Of a stretch of 64,000 nucleotides of DNA, positions 24,235-33,182 are shown piece by piece. Origin of the DNA: Streptomyces sp. HD (GTDB lineage: Bacteria; Actinomycetota; Actinomycetes; Streptomycetales; Streptomycetaceae). Each line of letters starts with the position of its first letter. Position 1 is the first letter of the stretch. Below the pieces are notes generated by a model, which saw only the letters and a program-made list of their open reading frames with translations, made no database searches and was not told the origin of the DNA. The translations under genes were made by a program, and so were the position numbers. The DNA lies in contig NZ_JAQMYP010000019.1 of the NCBI RefSeq assembly GCF_028369295.1, positions 1-64,000 on the forward strand, read 5' to 3'.

Positions 24235-27034
24235 GCACCAACTCGTGCAACCGCCCGCTCGTGTCCGCGAGGAGCTGCGCGGGTGGCCCCTGCTGAGCGA
24301 CCTTGCCGTCCTCCATCACGATGACCCGGTCGGCGTCCAGAACCGTCGACAGTCGGTGCGCGATGACGATGCGGGTGGCGTTGAGGGCCTTGGTCGACTC
24401 GATGACCGTGCGCTGCGTCTCGTTGTCCAGGGCGCTGGTCGCCTCGTCGAAGAAGAGGATGCGCGGCCGGCGGATCAACGCCTGGGCGATCATCAGCCGC
24501 TGCCGTTGCCCGCCGGAGATCGCCCCGCTGCCCGAGACGATCGTGTGCAGCCCCATCGGCATCCGCTTGATGTCCTCGGCGAGCCCAGCCATCTCGGCCG
24601 CCGCCATCGCCTCCTCCGGCGTGTACGGCTCCGTACCGCAGATGACGTCCAGGATGGACCCGGTGAACGGCTGGGCGTGCTGGAGCACGACCCCGCACTG
24701 CCGCCGGACGGCCGACTGGTCGAGCGCCGCCAGGTCCTGGCCGTCGTACAGGACACTGCCCGAGACCGCCTTGTCGAAGCCGATCAGCAGTCTGAGCAGG
24801 GTCGACTTGCCGCAGCCGCTGGGGCCGACGATCGCCACGAACTCGCCCGGCCGGACGTCGAAGGACACGTCGTCGAGGATCAGGGGGCCGTCGTCGGAGT
24901 ACCGGAAGGACAGCCGGCGCGCCTCGATCGACCCGGTGAGCGGGCCCGGCCGGGTGCTGGCCGTGCGCACCTCGGGCGTGGCCTCAAGAACCGGCTTGAT
25001 CTCCTCGAACAGCGGCAGCGCCGCCACCACCGACACGAACGAGCCGGTGAGCTGGGTGACCGAGGTCAGCAGCATCGTCACCGAGGTGTTGAAGGTGAGG
25101 AAGGCCGCCGCCGACATCGACCCGCGTGCCGGACCCGCCAGCAGCATGAACATCAGCAGCGTGCACACCGGCAGATACACCGCGCCCAGCACCGTGGTGA
25201 GGTTCTTGATCCGCCCCACCTTCTGCTGGAGCTCACGGCTGCGCGCGAACCGGTCCGCCCAGGCCGCGTAAGCGTAGTTCTCGGCCGCCGCGACCCGCAG
25301 CTTCGGCAGTCCGCGCAGGGTCTGGAACGCCTGGTTGTTGAGCTTGTTGCTGAGCACCACCAGCCGCCGCTGCCAGCGCACCTGCCACAGTCCGAGCCCC
25401 AGGAACACCGCCGCGATGACGACGAGCATGCCGATCGCCGCCAGCGCCATCGGCACGCTGTACCAGAACAGCAGCGACAGGTTCATCGCGCCCACCGTCA
25501 CCGACTGGGCGACGACGGGGCCGACCCCGGCCATCAGCCGACGGATCGCACTGATGCCCATGGCCTGGCTCGCCAGCTCGCCGGTCGAGCGCTCGGTGAA
25601 GAACTTCGTCGGCAGCCGCAGCAGCCGGTCCCACAGGGCCGGCTGGAGCGTCGCCTCGATACGGCCCTCCAGGCGCAGGATCGTCAGGTTCTGCAGCAGC
25701 ATGAAGGCTGCCGCCACGACACTGCTGATCATCACGGCCAGACAGAACTGCACGATCAGCCCGGTCTGCGCCTTCGGCACGAACTCGCCGAGCACCTTGC
25801 CGGTCGCGATCGGCACCAGCGCGCCGATCGCGACCGTTACCAGGCCGCTGATCAGCAGGTTCGTCAGATCGCCGCCCGTGCCCCGCATGCTGAACCGCAA
25901 CAGCCGCAGCGGGCTCAGCGCGCGGTCGGGCAGCGGACGGTAGAACATCACCGCACGCGGCTCGAACTCCTCCGCGTTGGCCTTCTCGATCGGCGTCTCA
26001 CGCCCGGTCGCCGGATGGACGGCGACATAGCCGCCACGCCGCCACAGCAGCGCCACCGGAGCACCGGACAGCGCCCGGTGGCCGACGAGCGGTCCGACGT
26101 TGTCCCGCCACCACCGGCCGTCCAGCCGGACCGCCCTGGTGCGCACGCGCGAGGCGATGGCGACCCGCTCGACCGGGTCGAGCCGGTCGCTCTCGGTGCC
26201 GCTCTGCGCGGGCTCGGCCAGCGTGATCCCGGCCGCCTCGGCGACCAGTTTGCAGGCCGCGTAACTGGCGTCCGCGTCGGCGGCCGTCGTCCGCTTGTCG
26301 CTGCGCTTGCCGATGGACGCCAGCAGCGTCCGGTCGGCCTGGGCACGCACCGCCTCACCGGCCTTGATGCCCTCGGCCGTGCGGTTCTCGTGGGTGCGCT
26401 CCAGCTGCTCGATCCAGCGGTCCAGCGTGGTGAGCAGGCGGTACTGCTGGTCGACCATGGACTGCCAGACCGCCGGGTCCATCAGCAGGTCGGCGGCCGC
26501 CTCCGCGCCGTACAGCGAGCCGTACTGCACGCTGCCGGGCGGCACCTGCATCCAGAAGACGTCGTCGTCGGTGATCTCGGCCGCCCGCTCGGTGGCCATC
26601 GGTGCCTGGAAGAGGATGGAGAGGCTGCGGCCGACGCCCAGGGCGAGGGCGTACTCCAGGGGGCTCGTCTGCGGCGGGACGTACTGCGGGTTGCCGTACT
26701 CGTCGTAGGACCAGGTCTGGGTGTTCGCGGGCTGGTACAGCTCGCGCAGCCCGATGCGGTGTACGACGCAGTCCCTGAGGGGACGGGCGACCAGCGTGTG
26801 CTGCGGTCCTGCGACCGGGCCGAGCAACAGCGAGCCCGCCTCCAGCCGGCCGAGGTGGTGCCAGTGGCCCTGCAGACCGGCGTCGACCGCGAACAGGTCC
26901 ACCGCACCGGACGCGACCAGCCACAGCACCTGCGGGCCTTCGAGGTCCAGACGGTTGAAACCGGCGCAGTCGATGCGCGTGCCCATCTGCCCGAGCGCGT
27001 TGAGGACGAGGTCACCCTCGTGGACGGAGGTCAT
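24218..27034 (-). CDS. NHLM-type bacteriocin export ABC transporter, second permease/ATPase (no peptidase)
   Basis: 938 aa. The long N-terminal soluble region (1-~390) resembles a cyclic-nucleotide-binding-like/accessory domain of the type 2 NHLM transporter. It is followed by a six-helix ABC exporter membrane domain (about 400-690, GDLTNLLISGLVTVAIGALV and so on). The nucleotide-binding domain has Walker A GPSGCGKST near 736, signature ISGGQRQRL near 836 and Walker B ILFFDEATSALD near 860; all motifs are intact. No C39 peptidase. It starts one nucleotide after the stop of the peptidase-containing partner (TGAGATG), so the two are co-translated and likely form a heterodimer exporting the double-glycine peptide encoded at 30202. 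Confidence 0.92.
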   Translation of the reverse strand: MTSVHEGDLVLNALGQMGTRIDCAGFNRLDLEGPQVLWLVASGAVDLFAVDAGLQGHWHHLGRLEAGSLLLGPVAGPQHTLVARPLRDCVVHRIGLRELYQPANTQTWSYDEYGNPQYVPPQTSPLEYALALGVGRSLSILFQAPMATERAAEITDDDVFWMQVPPGSVQYGSLYGAEAAADLLMDPAVWQSMVDQQYRLLTTLDRWIEQLERTHENRTAEGIKAGEAVRAQADRTLLASIGKRSDKRTTAADADASYAACKLVAEAAGITLAEPAQSGTESDRLDPVERVAIASRVRTRAVRLDGRWWRDNVGPLVGHRALSGAPVALLWRRGGYVAVHPATGRETPIEKANAEEFEPRAVMFYRPLPDRALSPLRLLRFSMRGTGGDLTNLLISGLVTVAIGALVPIATGKVLGEFVPKAQTGLIVQFCLAVMISSVVAAAFMLLQNLTILRLEGRIEATLQPALWDRLLRLPTKFFTERSTGELASQAMGISAIRRLMAGVGPVVAQSVTVGAMNLSLLFWYSVPMALAAIGMLVVIAAVFLGLGLWQVRWQRRLVVLSNKLNNQAFQTLRGLPKLRVAAAENYAYAAWADRFARSRELQQKVGRIKNLTTVLGAVYLPVCTLLMFMLLAGPARGSMSAAAFLTFNTSVTMLLTSVTQLTGSFVSVVAALPLFEEIKPVLEATPEVRTASTRPGPLTGSIEARRLSFRYSDDGPLILDDVSFDVRPGEFVAIVGPSGCGKSTLLRLLIGFDKAVSGSVLYDGQDLAALDQSAVRRQCGVVLQHAQPFTGSILDVICGTEPYTPEEAMAAAEMAGLAEDIKRMPMGLHTIVSGSGAISGGQRQRLMIAQALIRRPRILFFDEATSALDNETQRTVIESTKALNATRIVIAHRLSTVLDADRVIVMEDGKVAQQGPPAQLLADTSGRLHELVRRQMA

Positions 27035-27035
27035 C

Positions 27036-29258
27036 TCACCGCTCCTTGACCAGTGCCGCGTACGCTCCGCCGTGCGCCACCAGCTCCTCGTGCCGCCCGC
27101 GCTCCACGATCGTGCCGTGCTGGAGTACGACGATCTCGTCGCTGTCGCGCACGGTGCTGAGCCGGTGCGCGATCACCACACAGGCACAGCCGCGCTTGCG
27201 CAGGTTGTCCATCACGACCTGCTCGGTCTCCGCGTCCAGCGCGCTCGTCACCTCGTCGAGGACGAGGATGCTGGGGCGGCGCACCAGCGCCCGGGCGATC
27301 TCCAGGCGCTGGCGCTGACCGCCGGAGAAGTTACGGCCGTCCTGCTCGACCCTGCTGTGGATGCCGCCGGGGCGGCGCATCACCACGTCGTACAGCGCGG
27401 CGTCGCGCAGCGCGTCCACCACCGCGTCGTCCGGGATCGACGGATCCCACAGCGCCACGTTGTCGCGGACGGTGCCCTCGAAGAGGAAGACCTCCTGGTC
27501 GACGAAGGAGACGGAGGACGCGAGCGCGCCGCGCGGGATGTCCTCGATGCGCTGGTCGTCGATGCGGATGACGCCCTCCCACGGCGCGTACAGACCGGAG
27601 ATCAGCCGGGAGATCGTCGACTTGCCGCTGCCGGAGCCGCCGACCAGGGCCACCTGCTGACCCGGGCCGACCGTCAGGTCGAAGCCCGTGAGCAGGGGTT
27701 TGTCGAGGGGGCTGTAGCCGAAGGTGATGTTCTGGAGCTCGACGTGGCCGTGCAGGCGGCGCGTGGACTCGCCGGTGCCGGGGCGGCCGTAGAGCGGGTC
27801 CGCCTCGAAGTTCTCCACGTCCTTCAGCCGGGCCACGTCCGCGGCGAAGTCCTGGATGCGGCCCGCGACGCCGTTGAGGCGGGTGATCGGAGCCGTGAAG
27901 CGGGTGACCAGGGCCTGGAAGGCGACCAGCAGGCCGACGGATATGCCGCCCTCGATCGCGCGCATGCCGCCTATCCAGAGGATGAGGGCACTGTTGAGCG
28001 AGGCGAGCATGGGGGCGACCACGCCCAGCCAGGCGCTCGGCACGCCGAGGCGCTGCTGCTCCTCCAGCGTGGTGGCGTGCTGACCGGCCCACTTGCGGAA
28101 GTAGCCGTCCTCGCCGCCGGTCGCCTTCATCGTCTCGATCAGCTGAAGGCCGGTGTAGGCGGTGTTGGTGAGCCGGGCGTTGTCCGCGCGCAGCTTCGCG
28201 GTGCGGGTGGCGCGCAGGCGGATCACGACCCGCATCGCGACGACGTTCAGCAGGGCGACGCCGATGCCGACGAACGTGAGCTGCGGGTCGTAGGTGTACA
28301 GGAGGATCGCGTACAGGACGACGACCACCGCGTCCACGCCCGCCGCCGCCAGGTCACGGGCCAGCGTCTCGGCGACCGCGTCGTTCGACTGGAGCCGCTG
28401 CACCAGGTCGGCCGGGCTGCGCTGGGAGAAGAACGTCACCGGCAGCCGCAGCAGATGCCGCAGGAAGCGGGCGCTGGACAGGGTCGAGGAGATGATGCGG
28501 CCGCGCAGCAGATTCGCCTGCTGCAGCCAGGTCAGCACCACCGTGAGCGCGACACAGGTCCCCATCGACGCGAACAGCACGCCCAGCAGGGAGGTCTGGC
28601 CGCCGATGAGGAACATGTCGATGTAAGTGCGGCTCAGCGCGGGCACCGCCGCGCCGACCAGCACCAGCAGGAGGCTCGCCAGGACGGCGGCGGGCATCGT
28701 GCCCGCGGTGCCGCGCAGCCGGGCCGGCATCGCGCCGAGCACGCCCGGCTTGCGGCCGCCCTTGGAGAAGTCCTCGCCGGGCTCCATGACCAGGACGACG
28801 CCGGTGAAGCTGCCGTCGAAGTCCTCCATCGGCACGAAGCGACGGCCCTTGGCGGGGTCGTTTATGTACACGCCCCGGCGGCCGAAACGGCGGCCCATGC
28901 CGTCGTAGACGACGTAGTGGTTGAACTCCCAGAACAGGACGGCCGGCGTCTTCACCTCGGCGAGGGCGGCCGTGTCCATCTGCATGCCCTTGGCGGTCAG
29001 GCCGTAGCTGCGGGCCGCTTTGAGCAGATTGCTGGCGCGCGAGCCGTCGCGGGAGACACCGCACGCGATGCGCAGCTCCTCCAGCGGGACATGGCGACCG
29101 TAGTGGCCGAGCACCATCGCGAGGGAGGCGGCGCCGCACTCCACGGCCTCCATCTGGAGCACGGTGGGCGTACGGACGGTCTTCACCCTGCCCTTGGGCA
29201 CGGGACGCTTCGGCGGAGCGGCGCGGCGCCTGCTCCGCGTCTCCGGTGCGGCGCTCAC
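27036..29258 (-). CDS. NHLM-type bacteriocin export ABC transporter with C39 leader peptidase
   Basis: 740 aa from GTG 29258, which overlaps the HlyD stop (GTGA). The N-terminal C39 peptidase (about 25-165) has its complete catalytic set: C41 in MEAVECGAAS, H114 in NHYVVYDG and D134 in INDPAKG. An ABC exporter membrane domain (about 190-470) and NBD follow: Walker A GGSGSGKST, signature FSGGQRQRL, Walker B ILVLDEVTSALD. The peptidase cuts after Gly-Gly leaders during export. Matches the peptidase/permease/ATPase subunit of the NHLM system by length, order and partner genes. Confidence 0.95.
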   Translation of the reverse strand: MSAAPETRSRRRAAPPKRPVPKGRVKTVRTPTVLQMEAVECGAASLAMVLGHYGRHVPLEELRIACGVSRDGSRASNLLKAARSYGLTAKGMQMDTAALAEVKTPAVLFWEFNHYVVYDGMGRRFGRRGVYINDPAKGRRFVPMEDFDGSFTGVVLVMEPGEDFSKGGRKPGVLGAMPARLRGTAGTMPAAVLASLLLVLVGAAVPALSRTYIDMFLIGGQTSLLGVLFASMGTCVALTVVLTWLQQANLLRGRIISSTLSSARFLRHLLRLPVTFFSQRSPADLVQRLQSNDAVAETLARDLAAAGVDAVVVVLYAILLYTYDPQLTFVGIGVALLNVVAMRVVIRLRATRTAKLRADNARLTNTAYTGLQLIETMKATGGEDGYFRKWAGQHATTLEEQQRLGVPSAWLGVVAPMLASLNSALILWIGGMRAIEGGISVGLLVAFQALVTRFTAPITRLNGVAGRIQDFAADVARLKDVENFEADPLYGRPGTGESTRRLHGHVELQNITFGYSPLDKPLLTGFDLTVGPGQQVALVGGSGSGKSTISRLISGLYAPWEGVIRIDDQRIEDIPRGALASSVSFVDQEVFLFEGTVRDNVALWDPSIPDDAVVDALRDAALYDVVMRRPGGIHSRVEQDGRNFSGGQRQRLEIARALVRRPSILVLDEVTSALDAETEQVVMDNLRKRGCACVVIAHRLSTVRDSDEIVVLQHGTIVERGRHEELVAHGGAYAALVKER

Positions 29259-30061
29259 GGCAGCAGCCAATCGACGGGACGCTGATCGGCCAGCCGGATC
29301 GAGGCCTCGGCCATGGTCATGGAGTTCAGGGAGAACGGCGGTCCGTCCGCGGACGACCACTTGTAGCCGCTCTCGGTGCCGGCCTTCCGGTCCAGCGCGA
29401 CCAGTACGGCGACCGGCCGGCCGTCCTTGGTGAACTGCTCGCCCAACTGGTTGTCACCGAGGAACGCGGCGATCTGCTGCGCCGACTGCGCGGAGCGGTC
29501 CACCGACTTCACATGGCCGCGCAGGACGCCGTACTCCTGGGTCGGCACAGACTGGACGGTGAGGTCCACGGCCGCCTTGTCGGGGATGGACGCCGCGTTC
29601 TCGGCGGGCACGTACACCGTGGCGTACAGCGTGTCCTTGGCATGGGCCACCTTCTCCACGGCGGCGACGTTCGCGCCGGTGGAGATGATCTGCCCGATGG
29701 TGGCGGCGAGGGCCGTGACCCGGCCCGCGGCGACCGTGCGCACGACTGTCTCGCCCTGCGCGGTACGGACCTTCAGCACGGGGGAGTTCGCCGGGAGCCG
29801 CTGGCCCTGCTTGGCGACGACCGAGGTGACCTGGCCGGCGACCGGGCTCTGCAGGACGTAGCTGCCCTGGCCGTGCGTGAGGATGGCGGGCGCACCGACG
29901 GTGGAGGTGACCGAGCCGGTCATCGCCCACACGGACGCGGCGGACATGACGACCACCGTCACGGAGAGGACCAGCCAGCCCTGGGGGCGGGCGAAGCGCA
30001 CCGGAAGGTCGAGCTCCTCCGGTGACTGGAGCTTGGCGAGGGCCTGTTGGCGGAACTGCAC
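29255..30061 (-). CDS. HlyD-family periplasmic-adaptor-like protein of the NHLM exporter
   Basis: 268 aa from GTG 30061 (GGTGAGG upstream). One N-terminal membrane span (about 28-50, GWLVLSVTVVVMSAASVWAM), then a lipoyl/barrel-sandwich domain (TAPAI-like strand, SYVLQSPVAGQVTSVVAKQG) and a beta-barrel with VYVPAENAASIPDK. It is short compared with Gram-negative HlyD, as is usual for NHLM-associated adaptors in actinobacteria. It presumably couples the ABC pair to the cell-wall side. It is the first transporter gene after the precursor, separated from it by two hairpins. Confidence 0.9.
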   Translation of the reverse strand: MQFRQQALAKLQSPEELDLPVRFARPQGWLVLSVTVVVMSAASVWAMTGSVTSTVGAPAILTHGQGSYVLQSPVAGQVTSVVAKQGQRLPANSPVLKVRTAQGETVVRTVAAGRVTALAATIGQIISTGANVAAVEKVAHAKDTLYATVYVPAENAASIPDKAAVDLTVQSVPTQEYGVLRGHVKSVDRSAQSAQQIAAFLGDNQLGEQFTKDGRPVAVLVALDRKAGTESGYKWSSADGPPFSLNSMTMAEASIRLADQRPVDWLLP

Positions 30062-30121
30062 GGAACCTCACCTGAGGATGAGTCGAGACCGGCGCGCGTG
30101 GGCCGTGTCGTGTTGCGAGGC

Positions 30122-30178
30122 GGTGCCGGAATTGTTTTCCGGCACCCGAAGAGCCCCGGAGCCGGGAACGGCTCCGGG
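30122..30178 (-). terminator. Tandem hairpins between the precursor and transporter genes
   Basis: Two perfect 10-bp stems: 30155-30164/30169-30178 (CCCGGAGCCG, tetraloop) and 30122-30131/30137-30146 (GGTGCCGGAA, 5-nt loop). Placed just after the precursor stop, they likely attenuate read-through and stabilise the precursor mRNA so that it exceeds the transporter message. Confidence 0.75.
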
Positions 30179-30201
30179 ACTCAGCGGTACAAAAGGCGCG
30201 A

Positions 30202-30417
30202 TCAGAGACCGGCGACCAGGCCGGAGACCGGGGCGGTGTTCAGGCCGGTGACACCCTCCACGGTGCCGACGACCGTGTCGACCAGACCGGAAACCGGGGC
30301 AATGCCGTTGACAGCGTCGAGGGCACCGTTCACGGCGTTGACCTGCAGGCCGCCGGAGACGTTGTCGAGCTCGGCGTCGGAGATCTCGACGGTCGCAACC
30401 TGGGGGGTGGAGTTCAT
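30202..30417 (-). CDS. Double-glycine leader peptide precursor (bacteriocin-like)
   Basis: 71 aa from ATG 30417 (AAGGGAAG 7 nt upstream). The leader is MNSTPQVATVEISDAELDNV-SGG, with the ELDNVSGG-type motif recognised by C39 peptidases and cleavage after Gly23. The 48-residue core is hydrophobic and Gly/Val/Ala-rich with no Cys, Lys, Arg or His; it is acidic, with Asp34, Asp47 and Glu54. APVSGLV occurs twice (40-46 and 62-68) and AVNG twice (28-31, 35-38). With no Cys, lanthionine or disulphide formation is impossible, and no modification enzyme is encoded nearby. It is likely exported as an unmodified peptide; activity unknown. Confidence 0.85.
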   Translation of the reverse strand: MNSTPQVATVEISDAELDNVSGGLQVNAVNGALDAVNGIAPVSGLVDTVVGTVEGVTGLNTAPVSGLVAGL

Positions 30418-30893
30418 GATGGAACTTCCCTTCCTAATGGGTATTTCACAAGGGGGAGCGGCCCCCTCTGGGGACAGATGACGGCCGCGACCGCAGGCAC
30501 CAGGCGCCCGTTTCCGGAAGCCGTTCACGGCCCCTGCGATGCGATGGATCAAAGCACGCTGCGGGTACGGGCTTCCAATCAAACTTCGGCCTCACCAGGG
30601 CACTTTGGTCCCAGGGACCTCGATCCGTGCAGATGTGTGCACGTCTTGGCGGTGACTTCTTCACATGCGTCACAGCATCGGCTCGGGCGGGCTGTTGCAT
30701 CGGCTCGGCGGCCCTCCGGACGATGCGGTGGCGAATCCGACACTCCGGCCTAAGGGGGGTGACCGACGGTAGCTCGCATGTGCAGAAGCTCGGCCCACGG
30801 TGACTTCGTTGAGTATTGAATGTGCAGATTCCCTGGAGCCTGGATTCCGCTCGGGATTCTCAACCGACCGTTACTGATTGGTAGCGGATCGTG
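30418..30893. other. Intergenic region upstream of the precursor peptide gene
   Basis: About 475 bp containing the precursor promoter (minus strand) and the 3' end of the thioesterase transcript. GC content is visibly lower in 30760-30890. No additional precursor peptide with a GG leader was found in either strand. Confidence 0.4.
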
Positions 30894-31307
30894 TCAGCCC
30901 ATAAGTGCGTACACCGTGCTCGCGCGGGCCGCGATCTCTCCCGACGCCTCGTCGGTCAGCGTGATGTCGGCGAAGGCCATCCGGCGGCCCAGCTTGGTGA
31001 CGACCGCTTCGATCAAGACATCCGAACCCGTCACCGCGCGCTGGAACGACGTCGACTGCTGCACCGTCGTCATGGGCCCGTACGCCCCGCGCGCCGCCGA
31101 CACGGCGATCACCGTCGCGGTGTCCGCGGCGGCCATCAACGCCTGGCCCGACAGCGCGCCGCCCTCCCGGGCCAGTGCGTCCGACCAGGGCAGACGCAGA
31201 ATCGCGCGGTCATCCGCCACCGCCTCGACGGACAGGCCCAGCTGGAGCACCCAGGGGGCGAAGTTGGCGGAGAGGATCTTGTCGGCTTCGGCGGTGGTGA
31301 TCGTCAT
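30894..31307 (-). CDS. Hotdog-fold thioesterase (PaaI-like)
   Basis: 137 aa from ATG 31307. Hotdog fold typical of the PaaI/TIGR00369 family: LRLPWSDALAREGGALSGQA (the active-site loop with central helix GALSGQALMAAADTATVIAV), followed by the sheet TVQQSTSFQRAVTGSDVLIE. It hydrolyses a small acyl-CoA; the substrate is unknown. No clear RBS precedes the ATG. Stands alone, divergent from the protease gene. Confidence 0.85.
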   Translation of the reverse strand: MTITTAEADKILSANFAPWVLQLGLSVEAVADDRAILRLPWSDALAREGGALSGQALMAAADTATVIAVSAARGAYGPMTTVQQSTSFQRAVTGSDVLIEAVVTKLGRRMAFADITLTDEASGEIAARASTVYALMG

Positions 31308-31495
31308 ATGGGGGATTGTTCCCGGCGCCGGACCCTCGGACGCGCTCGTTGGCCGAATCGGTGTCCCGACTCGGTTGCGCGTAAACGGAATTGAACGCCC
31401 CACCCGGCCCGTGCGTACCCACTGCCAACCAGGCGCCCCGAACAGCTGCCGGACGAACGGCGGCACAGACCCCGTCCTCCAGGAGGTCGAGAAGT

Positions 31496-32839
31496 TTGAG
31501 TCACAAGCGAATTCCGAAGCGCAAGGCCGCGATAGCCGCGGGCAGCGTGGTGGCGCTCGGAGCGGCCGCGATCCTGTTGCCGAACGCCAACGCCTCCCAG
31601 GACGGCGCGTCGGACGAGGCCGCGGCCCCCAAGACCCTGAAGGCGGCAGCCGCCTCGGACCTCGCCTCGCAGCTTGCGGGCATGCTCGGTGAGGCCTTCG
31701 CCGGTTCGTACTACGACACCGAGAGCCAGCAGCTCGTCGTCAACGTCGTCCCCGGCGACGACAACAACGTGATCGTCCAGGCGAAGAAGGCCGGCGCGAA
31801 GGTCCGCGAGGTCGAGAACAGCCTGGCCGAGCTCAAGTCCGGCGCGCAGACCCTGAAGTCCGAGGCGACCATCCCGGGCACCGCGTGGGCCGTCGACCCC
31901 AGAACGAACAAGATCCTCGTCACCGCCGACAGCACCGTCACCGGCGACAACTGGGACCAGCTGGAGTCGACCGTCGACAGCCTCGGCACGGGCATGGCGA
32001 CCGTGAAGAAGTCGGCCGGCACCTTCAAGACCTTCCTCTCCGGCGGCGACGCCATCTTCGCCGGCGGCTCACGCTGCTCCGCGGGCTTCAACGTCACCGC
32101 GGGCGACGGCAGCCCCGCCTTCCTGACCGCGGGTCACTGCGGGGTCGCGGCCGAGCAGTGGTCGGACACCGAGGGCGGCCAGCCGATCGCCACCGTCGAC
32201 CAGGCCACCTTCCCCGGTGACGGCGACTTCGCGCTGGTCAAGTACGACGACCCGGCGACCGAGGCGCCCAGCGAGGTCAACGTCGGCCAGCAGACCGTCC
32301 AGATCAGCCAGGCCGCGGACGCCGAGGTCGGTCAGCAGGTCCTGCGGATGGGCAGCACCACCGGGTTGAACGACGGCCAGGTCACCGGGCTCGACGCCAC
32401 CGTGAACTACCCCGAGGGCACGGTCACCGGGCTCATCCAGACCGACGTCTGTGCCGAGCCCGGCGACAGCGGCGGCTCCCTGTTCACCCAGGACGGCCTG
32501 GCGATCGGCCTCACCTCCGGCGGCAGCGGCGACTGCACGGCCGGCGGCGAGACCTTCTTCCAGCCGGTGACCACCGCCCTGGAAGCGGTCGGCGCGACCC
32601 TCGGCGGCGACGCCGCGGGCGGCGGCGCGGGTGCCGGTGACGAGGCCGGTGCCGGTGATGAAGCGGGCGCGGGCGATGAGGCGGGTGCCGGTGCCGGTGC
32701 CGGTGATGAGGCCGGCGCCGGTGACGAGGCCGGCGCGGGCCAGGACGCCGGTGCAGGCGAAGGGGTCGGGAACGGCAACGCCGACGGCACGGGCAACGGC
32801 CTCGGCGAGATCGTCGGCAACGGCGTCGGGAACAACTGA
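31496..32839 (+). CDS. Secreted streptogrisin-like serine protease (S1) with acidic repeat tail
   Basis: 447 aa from TTG 31496, chosen because AGGAGG lies 9 nt upstream and the signal peptide (RIPKRKAAIAAGSVVALGAA) follows. A prodomain of the alpha-lytic/streptogrisin type spans about 40-190; such domains fold the protease and are removed. The mature S1 domain has the triad H214 (TAGHCG), D244 (GDFALV) and S325 (PGDSGGS). From about 374 the chain ends in repeats of Gly-Ala-Gly-Asp-Glu-Ala, then Gly/Asn-rich sequence; the tail is not present in classical streptogrisins and may anchor or keep the enzyme soluble. Possible target of the SSI inhibitor at 17.6 kb. Confidence 0.88.
   Translation: MSHKRIPKRKAAIAAGSVVALGAAAILLPNANASQDGASDEAAAPKTLKAAAASDLASQLAGMLGEAFAGSYYDTESQQLVVNVVPGDDNNVIVQAKKAGAKVREVENSLAELKSGAQTLKSEATIPGTAWAVDPRTNKILVTADSTVTGDNWDQLESTVDSLGTGMATVKKSAGTFKTFLSGGDAIFAGGSRCSAGFNVTAGDGSPAFLTAGHCGVAAEQWSDTEGGQPIATVDQATFPGDGDFALVKYDDPATEAPSEVNVGQQTVQISQAADAEVGQQVLRMGSTTGLNDGQVTGLDATVNYPEGTVTGLIQTDVCAEPGDSGGSLFTQDGLAIGLTSGGSGDCTAGGETFFQPVTTALEAVGATLGGDAAGGGAGAGDEAGAGDEAGAGDEAGAGAGAGDEAGAGDEAGAGQDAGAGEGVGNGNADGTGNGLGEIVGNGVGNN
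32620..32765 (+). repeat. In-frame GGTGCCGGTGAYGAGGC-type repeats in the protease tail
   Basis: Imperfect tandem repeats of about 18-24 bp encode GAGDEA units. At least five near-identical copies are present, so length variation between strains is likely. Confidence 0.7.
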
Positions 32840-33182
32840 CGCCCTGACCTCGGCGCACGGATCCGAGTGATTCCGGAGCCGACACCGATACACGGATCCG
32901 AGTGATCAGGACGAGCACGTGGTCCGGCCCTCCGGCGGGAGGGTCGGACCGCTCCGTTTCAGAGCCGTGGGGTCCGCCTCACAACAGGTTGGCCCTGCCC
33001 CGAACACGTCGGCGCCTCCCGCAGCAGGCCGGCCCGGCGCGAACACGTCGGCCCCCGCCCCACCACACGCCGGCCCCACTTCCGACAGGCCGACCCGCAT
33101 CAGCAACACGCCGCCCCCGACCCCGACAGACCGCCCCGGTCCCCGCAACATGCCGACTTTCCGTCAACACGCCGACTTTCCG
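32840..33182. repeat. Repeat-rich non-coding region
   Basis: No gene. Contains two copies of CACGGATCCGAGTGAT (32856-32871 and 32891-32906). It also has two copies of GCCGACTTTCCGTCA (33152-33166 and 33171-33185, the second reaching into the stop of the PP2C gene), plus loosely repeated AACACGTCGGC/AACACGCCG segments between. Confidence 0.65.

Noticed and set aside
24245..27049. Very long plus-strand frame (934 codons) opposite the NHLM ABC gene
   Set aside because: Mirror of the true gene created by GC-rich codon bias; its product is Arg/Gln/His-rich and matches nothing.
30202..30417. Calling the NHLM precursor a type A2 lanthipeptide
   Set aside because: The leader looks similar, but the core has no Cys and no lanthionine synthetase is in the operon; the ram synthetase belongs to another class and has its own precursor.
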